A program made the translations under genes and the position numbers. From the NCBI GenBank assembly GCA_020025195.1, contig JAHHSN010000009.1:1-50547 (forward strand): a stretch of DNA of 50,547 nucleotides, read 5' to 3'. The notes below the pieces were generated by a model that searched no databases, was not told the origin of the DNA, and worked only from the letters and a program-made list of their open reading frames with translations. Positions 40,549 to 48,895 of the stretch are shown piece after piece. Each line of letters begins with the position of its first letter. Position 1 is the stretch's first letter. The DNA comes from Angelakisella sp. (lineage in GTDB: Bacteria; Bacillota; Clostridia; Oscillospirales; Ruminococcaceae).

Positions 40549-41196
40549 ATGCGAAAAACAAGAATATGGCGGGTCGTTTTGGTGCTGTCCCTGCTTCTGC
40601 TCCTTTCGGCCTGCCGAAAAGAGGCATCCGCCCTGCAGCGTCAGGAGGCGGTAACCGATTGGAACGAAACGGCGGCGCTATATAATGAGACGGCGGCCCT
40701 CGCCGGGGAGAACGGCTGGGGCGGGGAGGAGACGGTTTATGCACTCTTTGGCACCTACCGTGAGCGCATTGGCGATTGCCGGCGCGCTATTTTGACGGCC
40801 GGGAGCGAGGAGGAGCTTTTGACCGAGCGGGAACGGCTGGAAACCCTGCGGGAGGAAATAAACAGCATCCGGGGAGAGGTTTCCGTTCCCCGCTCCGACC
40901 CGATGGCGGAGCTCAGGACCACCGCCCGGCAAGCTGCCGCCCTCTATGAGGAGCTCTCGGTACTCATCCGGCAAAACGAATGGGACAGGGACCCCGAGAC
41001 CTGCCGCCGGATGGAGGAGACCGCGGAGCAGATCAACCGCGCCGCGGAGATTCTGACGGCGGGGGAGGAGACTTCCGCCTCGGGAGAACTGCTTCCGGCA
41101 CTGCGGGGATTTCTTTCCCAGGGGGATTCCCTCCGTGCGCTTTTTGGCGGGCACTGCAAGCTGGGAGAGGACGGTCTTGTGATTCCGGTGGAGTGA
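40549..41196 (+). CDS. Putative lipoprotein, helical
   Basis: A 215-aa exported lipoprotein: basic start, hydrophobic core and lipobox LLSAC (Cys near residue 19). The mature part is almost entirely charged helix (WNETAALYNETAALAGEN, TERERLETLREEINS), probably a coiled-coil bundle. No family recognised. The start at ATG 40549 follows GGGGGAA; an in-frame upstream start (40498) overlaps the -10. A 67-bp gap leads into the promoter of the next small membrane protein. Confidence 0.65.
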   Translation: MRKTRIWRVVLVLSLLLLLSACRKEASALQRQEAVTDWNETAALYNETAALAGENGWGGEETVYALFGTYRERIGDCRRAILTAGSEEELLTERERLETLREEINSIRGEVSVPRSDPMAELRTTARQAAALYEELSVLIRQNEWDRDPETCRRMEETAEQINRAAEILTAGEETSASGELLPALRGFLSQGDSLRALFGGHCKLGEDGLVIPVE

Positions 41197-41263
41197 GAAC
41201 AGCCCAAACGGACTCCGAAATTGGAAAAATCCACAAGAAACCGCTGAATTTTAGGAACTTATA

Positions 41264-41292
41264 TTGACAAATACGTTAAACCATGCTTTAAT
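41264..41292 (+). promoter_or_regulatory. Promoter of the small membrane protein
   Basis: TTGACA (41264-41269), a 17-bp spacer and TTTAAT (41287-41292). Confidence 0.6.
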
Positions 41293-41437
41293 TTTTATAT
41301 AAATTATGGAAGTTTCCTTCCCCGCGGGTGTGCAAAACCTCTCCTGACCGCTGATAATCTCTGCGATGCGGACCCGCAGGCGTCATCGGCTTTTTTACGG
41401 CCTTTTGGAGGGGATTTCCCAAAAGGGGGCGCTTTTT

Positions 41438-41911
41438 GTGGCGGCAAAGATCATTACGCTGGTGAGCGAGATTGCGCTTATTTTGCTGGTGGTTTTGACT
41501 GCCGTTCTGGGGGACTCATGCGACCGGGCCAAGGTGCATAAGAGTTTTGGCGCCGCAAATCTTTCGGTCCCCGCCGCGAAATTTGATCCCGACGACGTCA
41601 TCCCCGAGCGGGAGGAGCTCATCGAGCAGCTCCGTGAAAAGGATTATCTCATCACAGAATATAAGGAAGCCGCCGGCGTCCCTGCCAGACGTGTGGTTGC
41701 GTGCAAGGGCCGGCAGATGATTGACATCTGCTATGAGCTTTCCGAGAAGGACGCGCCCGCCGTGTTCCGGGACTATGAAGAGCGCTGGGAGGATTACTAT
41801 CTTTTGGCGCGAAACGGCTCCTATGTCTATGCAATAAGCAGTCAGACCGCCTTCCGGGATTCCGGGATCGAGGGGCTTGCCAATCTCGGCGTGCAGTATC
41901 TCAGAGAATAA
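41438..41911 (+). CDS. Hypothetical membrane-anchored protein
   Basis: A 157-aa protein with one N-terminal helix (IITLVSEIALILLVVLTAVL) and an extracytoplasmic domain. The domain has a charged helix (IPEREELIEQLREKDY) and a beta region (YYLLARNGSYVYAISS) and is unrecognised. The start GTG 41438 is chosen for AAAAGGGGG eight bases upstream. An in-frame ATG at 41366 would add 24 basic residues but has no ribosome site. Confidence 0.6.
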   Translation: MAAKIITLVSEIALILLVVLTAVLGDSCDRAKVHKSFGAANLSVPAAKFDPDDVIPEREELIEQLREKDYLITEYKEAAGVPARRVVACKGRQMIDICYELSEKDAPAVFRDYEERWEDYYLLARNGSYVYAISSQTAFRDSGIEGLANLGVQYLRE

Positions 41912-41937
41912 TAGGGGAGAAGCCTTCCCTCTCATTT

Positions 41938-41974
41938 CCGCCCTCTATCTTTGGGGGCGGTTTTTTGCTATAAT
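41938..41974 (+). promoter_or_regulatory. Terminator abutting the next -10
   Basis: CCGCCC (41938-41943) and GGGCGG (41955-41960) plus six T end the preceding gene. TATAAT (41969-41974) begins two bases after the T tract and serves the LD-carboxypeptidase; its -35 is weak and falls in the hairpin. Confidence 0.6.
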
Positions 41975-42027
41975 GGCGAAGACGGGCCGCCGGTAGAAAA
42001 GGCGGAGCCGGAAAGGAAGTAAGCACC

Positions 42028-42873
42028 ATGAAAACCATCCGAAAAGCGGGGATCACCTGCTGCTCCAACGGACAGCCCCCCGCGGTAAAAGAAGAACTGG
42101 AACAGCTGGGGAGAGTCCTTCGGGAGGGCGGGATCGAGCCTGTCTTCGGGGAGCATCTTTTTGCCGGGGAGACCGTTTTTCCCGGGACGCGGCAGGAGCG
42201 TGCCCGGGAGCTCATGGACTTTTACCGGGACCCCTCGGTGGATGCCGTCTTTGATATTTCCGGAGGGAATCTCGCGAATGAGATATTGGATGAGCTGGAT
42301 TACAGAGTCATCCGGGCGGCGGGAAAGCCCTTCTTCGGGTACAGCGATCTCACCTCGGTCATCAATACCCTCCTCACCATGGCGGGGCAGCAGTCGGTGC
42401 TCTATCAGGTGCGGAATCTGGTGGGAGAGGACGGCGAAACCCAGCGGAAAAACTTTTTCTCTTTCCTTAAGGGGGAGAGCCGCGCGCTTTTGGAGTTCCC
42501 CTATACCTTCCTGCAGGGAAGCCGTGCCGAGGGGGTGCTGGTCGGCGGCAATATGCGCTGCCTCTTAAAGCTCGCCGGGACGCCCTATTTCCCCGAGACA
42601 GAGGGGCGCCTCCTCTTTCTGGAGGGGCTTCGCGGCAATGTCCCCGCCATGACCGCCCTCCTCAGCCAGCTTCGGCAGATGGGCGTCTTTGACCGCGCGG
42701 CGGGGGTCATCCTCGGCACCTTCACCCAGATGGAGGAGGAGAAAAGCCGTCCCTCGGTGGAAGAACTGCTCCTCGGCATGGCACCGCAGAGCCTCCCCAT
42801 CCTCAAGACCTCCTCGGTGGGGCACGCCCCCGATTCCAAGGCCCTCCTTATCGGGGACTATTACTGTTTCTGA
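42028..42873 (+). CDS. LD-carboxypeptidase family protein (S66, MccF-like)
   Basis: A 281-aa serine peptidase of family S66. The nucleophile Ser106 is in FFGYSDLTS, preceded by FDISGGNLANEILD. The C-terminal domain provides the other triad members (FLEGLRGN with Glu; VGHAPDSKALLIG with His). The family includes LdcA, which trims murein tetrapeptides, and MccF, which cleaves microcin C-type antibiotics. The non-canonical GGN and the absence of a signal peptide lean toward the MccF side. AAGGAAG precedes ATG 42028. Confidence 0.85.
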   Translation: MKTIRKAGITCCSNGQPPAVKEELEQLGRVLREGGIEPVFGEHLFAGETVFPGTRQERARELMDFYRDPSVDAVFDISGGNLANEILDELDYRVIRAAGKPFFGYSDLTSVINTLLTMAGQQSVLYQVRNLVGEDGETQRKNFFSFLKGESRALLEFPYTFLQGSRAEGVLVGGNMRCLLKLAGTPYFPETEGRLLFLEGLRGNVPAMTALLSQLRQMGVFDRAAGVILGTFTQMEEEKSRPSVEELLLGMAPQSLPILKTSSVGHAPDSKALLIGDYYCF

Positions 42874-42927
42874 CCTTTCCTTTGACCTGCCGCTTTGCCG
42901 GCGGGTCAAAATTTTTTCTCCCACAAA

Positions 42928-42954
42928 TGAAAGATTTTTGTCCGCTCGGTCGTT
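42928..42954 (+). promoter_or_regulatory. Candidate ECF-sigma autoregulatory promoter
   Basis: TGAAAG (42928-42933), 17 bp, CGTT (42951-42954). This closely follows the TGAAAC-N16-CGTA pattern of B. subtilis SigW/X/V promoters and lies 37 bp before the sigma gene. No SigA-type promoter is apparent here. Confidence 0.5.
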
Positions 42955-42990
42955 TTATAGTCAGAGCGCTCAAAAAAGGAGTGATGCCAC

Positions 42991-43479
42991 ATGAACCGTG
43001 ACAAGGAAATCGAACGCCTTGTCCAAAGCTATTCCGACGCCATCCTGCGTCTCAGCTACAGCTACCTTGGGAATACCGCTGACGCCGCGGATGTCTGCCA
43101 GACGGTGTTTTTGCGGCTGCTTTCCAAAGAGCCGGAATTTGAGAACGCCCGACAGGAAAAGGCTTGGGTGCTGGCCACCGCCGCCAATGCCTGTAAGGAC
43201 CTCTTAAAAAGCCCTTGGCGCCGCCGCACCTGCCCGCTGGAAAACTGCGGAGAGCTGACCGCACCGCCTCCTCCCACGGGAGAGGTGATGGAATCGGTAC
43301 AGCGCCTGCCCGCCAAATACCGGGCCGTCATCGAGCTTTACTATTACGAGGGCTATGACGCCGCGGAGATCGGAATGATCCTGGGGGTCTCGCCCAATAC
43401 CGTCTACACCCGCCTCAAACGCGGGCGGGAAAAACTGAAATGGATCTTGGAGGGAGAATACCATGAACAACCCGTTTGA
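42991..43479 (+). CDS. ECF-type RNA polymerase sigma factor
   Basis: A 162-aa sigma-70 family protein with only regions 2 and 4. Region 2 has RLSYSYLGNTADAADVCQTV. Region 4 has LPAKYRAVIELYYYEGYDAA, followed by the HTH GMILGVSPNTVYTRLKRGR. It overlaps the next gene by 17 bp, a DUF4179 membrane protein of the kind that holds such sigmas inactive until an envelope signal. AAGGAG precedes ATG 42991. Confidence 0.92.
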   Translation: MNRDKEIERLVQSYSDAILRLSYSYLGNTADAADVCQTVFLRLLSKEPEFENARQEKAWVLATAANACKDLLKSPWRRRTCPLENCGELTAPPPPTGEVMESVQRLPAKYRAVIELYYYEGYDAAEIGMILGVSPNTVYTRLKRGREKLKWILEGEYHEQPV

Positions 43480-44527
43480 CTATAAAAATGAGATGGAGTC
43501 CCTGCGTTTTACCGAGGGACAGAAGGAGATGCTGGCCCGCCGCATCGCGGAAGCCGCCGAGGAGCGGGCCCCCCGCCGCCGGCCCCGCATGAGGACCGCT
43601 CTCGCGGTGGCGATGGCGGCCGTCGTCCTCACCGTGGCGGCCGGGGCGACCGGCCTGCTTCGGGACGTCGGAGAGGTCTTTTCCGGTATTTTGGGGGGCG
43701 TGTGCGAGACCGAGATCGTGGATCAGATCGGTCAGCCCGTCGGCGCCTCCCAAAGCGACGGCGGCTATACCGTCACGGCGGAAGCCGTTCTGGGCGACCG
43801 CTATCACCTTGCCATCGTGTTTACCCTGAGCCGGGACGACGGAAAGGAGCTTTCCTTTGAGGAAAACGAAAACGGCTATCTTCCGGTGATGTTCCAGGAG
43901 GGGTACATCGACCTCGGGGATTTCGGCGGTTCCCACAGCTCGTCCTACTTCAAGGATCCTGTCCCCGGGGACAACTCCGTGCAGTATGTGGAGCTGATCT
44001 CCACCGACCGCCCCATCGCCGGTCATACGGTACACGCGCACTTTAAGGATTTCCGCCGCTGGGGCGCAGACGGAGAGACCCTTGCCGAAGGAACGTGGGA
44101 TCTTAAATTCCGGCTCCACTACGAGGACCTTTCGGTCACCGTCCCCTCCGGTGAGGAGTTTACCCATAACGGTGTCCCCTTTACCCTGGATACCGTGACC
44201 GTCTCTCCACTGGGACTGCGGGTGGAATACACGTCGGGGGAGCGCGTGCCTTGGGAAAAGGAGGACGGCCCCACCGTGGGCTTCTCCACCGGAGAAACGG
44301 AGGATGGCCGCATGACCGGCGAGATGAACGAGGCGCTTGAAACCTATCTGAGCGGGATTGAGACGCTTGTTAAATTTAAGGACGGCTCCACCCTCGACTG
44401 CACCAACATAGGCGGCAGGATCTCCGACGACACCCGGTGCGTCAAGAACGGGATGTTCCCGGAGATTATCGACCTTGAGACGGTGGAAAGTGTCGTCTTC
44501 GGCGGGGTGGAGGTCCCCCTCGGTTAA
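43463..44527 (+). CDS. DUF4179 protein, probable membrane anti-sigma factor
   Basis: A 354-aa single-pass protein. About 45 cytosolic residues (FTEGQKEMLARRIAEAAEE, able to bind the sigma) lead to a helix (AVAMAAVVLTVAAGATG, about 50-66). The extracytoplasmic DUF4179 region with beta-rich segments follows (YTVTAEAVLGDRYHLAIVFT, LKFRLHYEDLSVTV). The 17-bp overlap with the ECF gene indicates coupled translation and fixed stoichiometry. The stimulus is unknown; related modules respond to cell-envelope stress. Confidence 0.85.
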   Translation: MNNPFDYKNEMESLRFTEGQKEMLARRIAEAAEERAPRRRPRMRTALAVAMAAVVLTVAAGATGLLRDVGEVFSGILGGVCETEIVDQIGQPVGASQSDGGYTVTAEAVLGDRYHLAIVFTLSRDDGKELSFEENENGYLPVMFQEGYIDLGDFGGSHSSSYFKDPVPGDNSVQYVELISTDRPIAGHTVHAHFKDFRRWGADGETLAEGTWDLKFRLHYEDLSVTVPSGEEFTHNGVPFTLDTVTVSPLGLRVEYTSGERVPWEKEDGPTVGFSTGETEDGRMTGEMNEALETYLSGIETLVKFKDGSTLDCTNIGGRISDDTRCVKNGMFPEIIDLETVESVVFGGVEVPLG

Positions 44528-44540
44528 ACCTGCCCGGAAA

Positions 44541-44566
44541 AGCATCGCTTCGGCGGTGCTTTTTCT
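44541..44566 (+). terminator. Terminator of the sigma/anti-sigma operon
   Basis: AGCATCGC, TTCG loop, GCGGTGCT, then TTTT. Confidence 0.75.
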
Positions 44567-44595
44567 TTGCTTTTTCGGGGCATCCTCATTATAAT
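44567..44595 (+). promoter_or_regulatory. Promoter of the M32 carboxypeptidase
   Basis: TTGCTT (44567-44572), a 17-bp spacer and TATAAT (44590-44595), immediately after the terminator. Confidence 0.65.
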
Positions 44596-44635
44596 AACAG
44601 ATAAGAAACCCAAAAAAGAAAGGAGTCCTTTTATC

Positions 44636-46129
44636 GTGAATAAAGCCATGCAGGAGCTTCGCCGACTGGAAAAGAAGCTCTATGCCCTGCAATATGCCCA
44701 GAATGTCATTGAATACGACGACGCCACCGTGGCACCCCCGGAGAGCTATGAGGGACGGGGAGAGGCGGTCGCGGAGCTTTCCGCCTTTGAGCACGCCCTG
44801 ATGACCGGGGAGACACTGCCCCGGCTTCTGGAGGAAGTCAAAAAGGAGCCGCTGAGCGAGCAGGAAGCCGCCGAGGTGGAGGAGCTTTCCCGCCGCTATC
44901 GCCGCATTTCCTGCGTCCCGGCGGAGGAGTACGCCGAGTTTTCCCGCCTGACCACCCGCGCCATGAGCGCTTGGGAGAAGGCCAAGGCCGCGAGCGACTT
45001 TTCCCTCTATCAGCCCTATCTTGAAAAGATCGTAGCGGCGCGCCGCCGCTTTGCGGCCCTGCTGGACCCGGACAAGGCGCCCTATGACGTTCTCCTTGAC
45101 CAGTTTGAGCCGGGTCTCACCATGGAGACCTGCGACCGCTTCTTTGGGGAGCTGCGGGAGGTCATCACCCCGCTCATCCGGCGCATCACCGAGGAGGGCA
45201 AAAAGCCCGATACCTCCTTCCTCCGGGGGCCGTGGAGCCTCGCGGGGCAGCGGAAGCTCTCCGACCGCGTGATGGAGGTGATGGGCATCGACCGCGCCCA
45301 CTGCACCATCGGGGAGAGCGAGCACCCCTTCACCACCGAATTTTATAAGGGAGACGTCCGCATCACCACCCATTACTTTGAGGAGGATATGGCGAGCAGC
45401 TTCTATTCCGTGGTGCATGAGGGCGGACACGCGCTCTACGAGCTGCACATTGCCGACCGCCTGATGGGCACCTGCCTCGCGGGCGGGGTCTCCATGGGCC
45501 TCCATGAGAGCCAGAGCCGCCTCTATGAAAACAACATCGGGCGGAGCCTTCCCTTTGTCCGCGCGGTGTTCCCGTCCATTCAGGAGATCTTCCCGGAGCA
45601 GCTTTCCGGGGTGACCGCGGAGGAGTTTTACAAGGCGGTCAATGTGGCGGAGCCGAGCCTCATCCGCACCGAAGCGGACGAGGTGACCTACTGCCTCCAC
45701 ATCATGGTGCGGTATGAGCTGGAAAAGCAGCTCATCGCCGGCACGCTCGCGGTGGGGGACATCCCCGCCGAGTGGAACCGCCTGATGAAGGAATATCTGG
45801 GGGTGGAGGTGCCCTGTGACCGGGTGGGCTGCCTGCAGGACGTCCACTGGTGCTCCGGGGACTTCGGCTACTTCCCGAGCTATGCTCTCGGCACCGCCTA
45901 TGCCGCCCAGATTGCCGACGCGATGCGGCGGGACTTTGACCTTGACGCCGCCGTGGAGCGGGGTGAGCTTTCCGCTGTGTCCTCCTGGCTTGCCGAAAAG
46001 ATCTGGCAGTACGGCAAGGAAAAATCCCCGGCGTGGCTCATTAAAAACGCCTGCGGCGCGCCCTTTGACCCGCATTATTATACCGACTATCTGGTGAAAA
46101 AATATTCCGAGATCTACGAGCTTGACTGA
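44636..46129 (+). CDS. M32 family metallocarboxypeptidase
   Basis: A 497-aa cytosolic zinc carboxypeptidase (Thermus Taq type), the standard length of about 500. The zinc site is HEGGH (261-265), with the third ligand in the following HESQSRLYENNIGRS block; also IRTEADEVTYCLH and the closing SYALGTAYAAQI. It removes C-terminal residues from peptides, with little preference except against Pro. The start GTG 44636 (VNKAMQEL) is preceded by AAAGGAG at ten bases. Confidence 0.93.
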   Translation: MNKAMQELRRLEKKLYALQYAQNVIEYDDATVAPPESYEGRGEAVAELSAFEHALMTGETLPRLLEEVKKEPLSEQEAAEVEELSRRYRRISCVPAEEYAEFSRLTTRAMSAWEKAKAASDFSLYQPYLEKIVAARRRFAALLDPDKAPYDVLLDQFEPGLTMETCDRFFGELREVITPLIRRITEEGKKPDTSFLRGPWSLAGQRKLSDRVMEVMGIDRAHCTIGESEHPFTTEFYKGDVRITTHYFEEDMASSFYSVVHEGGHALYELHIADRLMGTCLAGGVSMGLHESQSRLYENNIGRSLPFVRAVFPSIQEIFPEQLSGVTAEEFYKAVNVAEPSLIRTEADEVTYCLHIMVRYELEKQLIAGTLAVGDIPAEWNRLMKEYLGVEVPCDRVGCLQDVHWCSGDFGYFPSYALGTAYAAQIADAMRRDFDLDAAVERGELSAVSSWLAEKIWQYGKEKSPAWLIKNACGAPFDPHYYTDYLVKKYSEIYELD

Positions 46130-46143
46130 AAGAACTTCGATGA

Positions 46144-46179
46144 CCGCCGCGGGGGGTTCCCCCGGCGGTTTTTCTTTTT
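46144..46179 (+). terminator. Terminator of the M32 gene
   Basis: CCGCCG..GGGGG pairs with CCCCC..CGGCGG, then TTTTTCTTTTT. Confidence 0.85.
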
Positions 46180-46192
46180 GGGAGCTTCCCCC

Positions 46193-46220
46193 TTGGAATA
46201 TGCGGGGATTGTGTTATACT
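46193..46220 (+). promoter_or_regulatory. Promoter of the ADP-ribosylglycohydrolase fusion gene
   Basis: TTGGAA (46193-46198), a 16-bp spacer and TATACT (46215-46220). Confidence 0.6.
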
Positions 46221-46248
46221 AAAGACAGTGAAAAAAGGAGGCAGCAAT

Positions 46249-47511
46249 ATGTACGGAGCGATTTTGGGCGATATCATCGGCAGTCCCTATGAAGCGGACG
46301 GCGGAAATAAGAAAAAAGACTTTCCGCTTTTGGGGGAGGCTTCGCATTATACAGACGATTCGGTCATGACGGCAGCGGTGGGGGAAGCGCTTATGCGCAT
46401 CGGCCCCGATGCCGACCTGGACACCGTTCATTCCGCGGTGGTAACCTCCATGAAGAAGTGGGCGAGAAAGCACCCGGGAGCGGGCTATGGCGCGCGCTTT
46501 TCCCAGTGGCTCACCGAGGACTACCCCGCCCCCTACGGAAGCTACGGCAACGGAGCCGCGATGCGGGTCTCCGCGGCGGGCTGGCTCTATCCCACTTTGG
46601 AACGGACCCGGGAGATCGCCCGCGCGACCGCGGAGGTCTCCCATGACCACCCGGAGGGCATCAAGGGCGCGGAGGCGGTGGCGTCTGCCATCTTCCTCGC
46701 GCGAAACGGGAACGACAAGGCAAAAATCAAGGACTACATCATAAAGGAATTCGGCTATGATCTCAGCCGCACCTGCGATGAGATCCGTCCCGACTACCGC
46801 CACGATCCCAGCTGTCAGAAAACGGTGCCGGAGGCGTTCACCGCCTTTATGGAGGGGAACGACTTCGAGGACGTCATCCGGACGGCCGTTTCCCTTGGCG
46901 GCGATACCGACACCCTCTCCGCCATCGCGGGCAGCATAGCAGAGGCATTCTACGGCGTGCCGGAGGAGCTTAAAAAGGAGTGCGTCAAGCGCCTCCCCTC
47001 CGACCTCTGCTCGGTGCTCCTCTCCTTCTGGAAGGTCATCAGCGTGGTGGATGCGAATGTCGGCCAGACCTCCGAAACCCCCGAGGACATCCGTAAGGCT
47101 ATCCGCTATTTCTATCAAAACTCCTCCCAGCGCACCCTCGCGCGGCTGCTCAACGTTATTCTGGGCGTCATGAACCACGATGGCAAATTTCTTGTCGCAG
47201 TGCGGGGGCCCGCTGCCGCCAAGATAAAGGAGGGCGTCCTCACCGAGGAACTGATCCGCAGCTTCCAGACGCTGGAGCGCCGGGACCGCACCTCCTGGCT
47301 CGTTGCCTTTACCGATGAGCGGGAGCTGAAGCTGGGGGCGCCGACCGGCTTTGTCCGGCTGCCCATCCGTACCCTCCTGCAGTCGGTGATGATGATGGAC
47401 AACATCGAGGGCGTTGCCATCAACCCGTGGGACAAGGGCTTTTTCCTCGGAAAGAACCTGATTCCCTCGCTGTTCAGCTCAAAAAATGCCCCCGAGGAGC
47501 AGGGGAAATAA
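46249..47511 (+). CDS. ADP-ribosylglycohydrolase fused to an SseB-like domain
   Basis: 420 aa with two parts. Residues 1-255 form an ADP-ribosylglycohydrolase of the DraG/ARH fold: GAILGDIIGSPYE, HYTDDSVMT with the di-Mg ligands, GSYGNGAAMR and GGDTDTLSAIAGSIAEAFYG with the other Mg ligands, all intact. After a linker, residues about 285-415 resemble SseB (LVAFTDERELKLG, FVRLPIRTLLQ, VAINPWDKGFFLGK). The enzyme part should remove ADP-ribose from a protein or small molecule. Start at ATG 46249 with AAAGGAGG; a GTG at 46228 precedes that site and is rejected. Confidence 0.87.
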   Translation: MYGAILGDIIGSPYEADGGNKKKDFPLLGEASHYTDDSVMTAAVGEALMRIGPDADLDTVHSAVVTSMKKWARKHPGAGYGARFSQWLTEDYPAPYGSYGNGAAMRVSAAGWLYPTLERTREIARATAEVSHDHPEGIKGAEAVASAIFLARNGNDKAKIKDYIIKEFGYDLSRTCDEIRPDYRHDPSCQKTVPEAFTAFMEGNDFEDVIRTAVSLGGDTDTLSAIAGSIAEAFYGVPEELKKECVKRLPSDLCSVLLSFWKVISVVDANVGQTSETPEDIRKAIRYFYQNSSQRTLARLLNVILGVMNHDGKFLVAVRGPAAAKIKEGVLTEELIRSFQTLERRDRTSWLVAFTDERELKLGAPTGFVRLPIRTLLQSVMMMDNIEGVAINPWDKGFFLGKNLIPSLFSSKNAPEEQGK

Positions 47512-47525
47512 CCCACTGTGTCTGA

Positions 47526-47578
47526 AAACAGTTATGGAGTGTACCGTGATCGGATAGGCTCCGTAACTGTTTTTTGTT
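47526..47578 (+). terminator. Terminator of the fusion gene
   Basis: ACAGTTATGGAG (47528-47539) pairs with CTCCGTAACTGT (47559-47570), followed by TTTTTGTTTT. Confidence 0.85.
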
Positions 47579-47692
47579 TTGGCGGAAAGTCGCCGGGAGA
47601 CTGCAAGACCCGGGGAGGGAAGGAAACGGGAGCGGAAAGCTCCCCGAACCCCAAAAAACGGAAGAAATATCTCCGCTTTTTCCGGCAGCTCG

Positions 47693-47721
47693 TTGACCTT
47701 ATCATTCATTTGAGTTATGAT
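47693..47721 (+). promoter_or_regulatory. Promoter of the LysR gene
   Basis: TTGACC (47693-47698), a 17-bp spacer and TATGAT (47716-47721). The preceding 47579-47692 shows no gene. Confidence 0.65.
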
Positions 47722-47794
47722 ATAGTTGAGAAAAAATTATTAATCGGGAAAATCCGGTCGGAAAGGGCGCCGTTCAGAGGAAACGCTTTCTGAT

Positions 47795-47860
47795 GGGAGC
47801 CGCCGGGCCATACGCGGCGGCCGAAGCGGACGGCGTCTCTCCCGGCGGAGGCGTGACGCC
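47795..47860 (+). promoter_or_regulatory. GC-rich structured leader of the LysR gene
   Basis: The leader is about 215 nt, long for this window. It contains nested stems: GGGAG/CTCCC (47795-47799, 47839-47843) enclosing CCGCCG/CGGCGG (47800-47805, 47815-47820), then GGCG/CGCC (47850-47853, 47857-47860). No riboswitch class is recognised. It contains no coding frame I can support. Confidence 0.4.
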
Positions 47861-47943
47861 GGACCGGGCCGCAGAAAAAAAGAAAACCTCCGGACGGGGA
47901 AACCGAAAAGAGAGAGAAACAGGAAGGCGAAAGGGGCAACACC

Positions 47944-48831
47944 ATGGAGCTTAGGAACATCACCACGTTTTTGCGGGTCGCGGAGCTGCAGAATTTCACG
48001 CACGCCGCGGAGGAACTGGGCTATTCGCAGTCCGCCGTCACGGTGCAGATCAAGCAGCTGGAGACCGAACTGGGTGTCCCTCTTTTTGAGCGCATTGGCC
48101 GGTCGGTGCGGCTCACCCAGCCGGGACAGTCCTTCCTGCTTTACGCCAACGAGATCCTGCGGGCGGCGGAGCGTGCCAAAAACGCCGTGCGGGAGGCGCC
48201 GGAACCGGAGGGGCTTCTCCGGGTCGGCTCGATGGAATCCCTGAGCGCCTCGGTGGTCTCGCGGCTCGTGCCGCTCTTTCATGAAAAATTCCCCCGGGTC
48301 AAGATCGTCGTTTCCACGGCGCGCGCGGAGGGCCTTCTTGACATGATGCGCCGCAATGACGTGGACTTCATCTATCTGGTGGATGATACGCATTACAGCC
48401 CCGATTGGGAGATCCCGCTTTGTCGGCGGGAGGAGATCTATCTGGTCGCGGCGCCCGGTCACCCGCTGGCGAAGCGCCGCGGACTCACCCTGGCGGACAT
48501 CGTGGAGGAGAAATTCGTCCTCACCGAGGAACGGGAGGGCTACCGCAAGCCTTTTGACCAGCAGCTTGCGGAACGGGGTCTCATGGTGAACCCCATTCTG
48601 GAGATCGGCAGCACCGAGGTCGTCCGCCGGATGGTGGAGGAGGGCTTTGGCATCTCGCTCCTGCCGATGTACGTCATTTCCCGCTCCCTTGCGGAGGGGC
48701 GGCTGGTGCGTCTGGACGTGCCGGAATTCCATGCCGCGATGTACCGCCAGATCATTCGTCATAAAAACAAATGGGTCACGCCGCAGATGCAGGGCTTCAT
48801 AGACCTCATCCGCGAGGAAGCGCTGACCTGA
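47944..48831 (+). CDS. LysR family transcriptional regulator
   Basis: A 295-aa LTTR with an N-terminal winged HTH (FLRVAELQNFTHAAEELG, then SQSAVTVQIKQLETELG) and a two-lobed effector domain (LRVGSMESLSASVVSRLVP). The XdhC gene follows 64 bp later on the same strand with no terminator, so it is either co-transcribed or the regulated target. AAGGGG stands nine bases before ATG 47944. Confidence 0.9.
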   Translation: MELRNITTFLRVAELQNFTHAAEELGYSQSAVTVQIKQLETELGVPLFERIGRSVRLTQPGQSFLLYANEILRAAERAKNAVREAPEPEGLLRVGSMESLSASVVSRLVPLFHEKFPRVKIVVSTARAEGLLDMMRRNDVDFIYLVDDTHYSPDWEIPLCRREEIYLVAAPGHPLAKRRGLTLADIVEEKFVLTEEREGYRKPFDQQLAERGLMVNPILEIGSTEVVRRMVEEGFGISLLPMYVISRSLAEGRLVRLDVPEFHAAMYRQIIRHKNKWVTPQMQGFIDLIREEALT

Positions 48832-48895
48832 CAGAAATAGAGCGGGGACAGAGGGATGACCTCCGCCCACGCCCCGAGCACAAAGGAGGATCACT

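Noticed and set aside
43415..46075. An 886-codon minus-strand open frame
   Set aside because: It spans antisense to the anti-sigma and M32 genes, both clearly real; its composition is a by-product of GC-rich codon bias.
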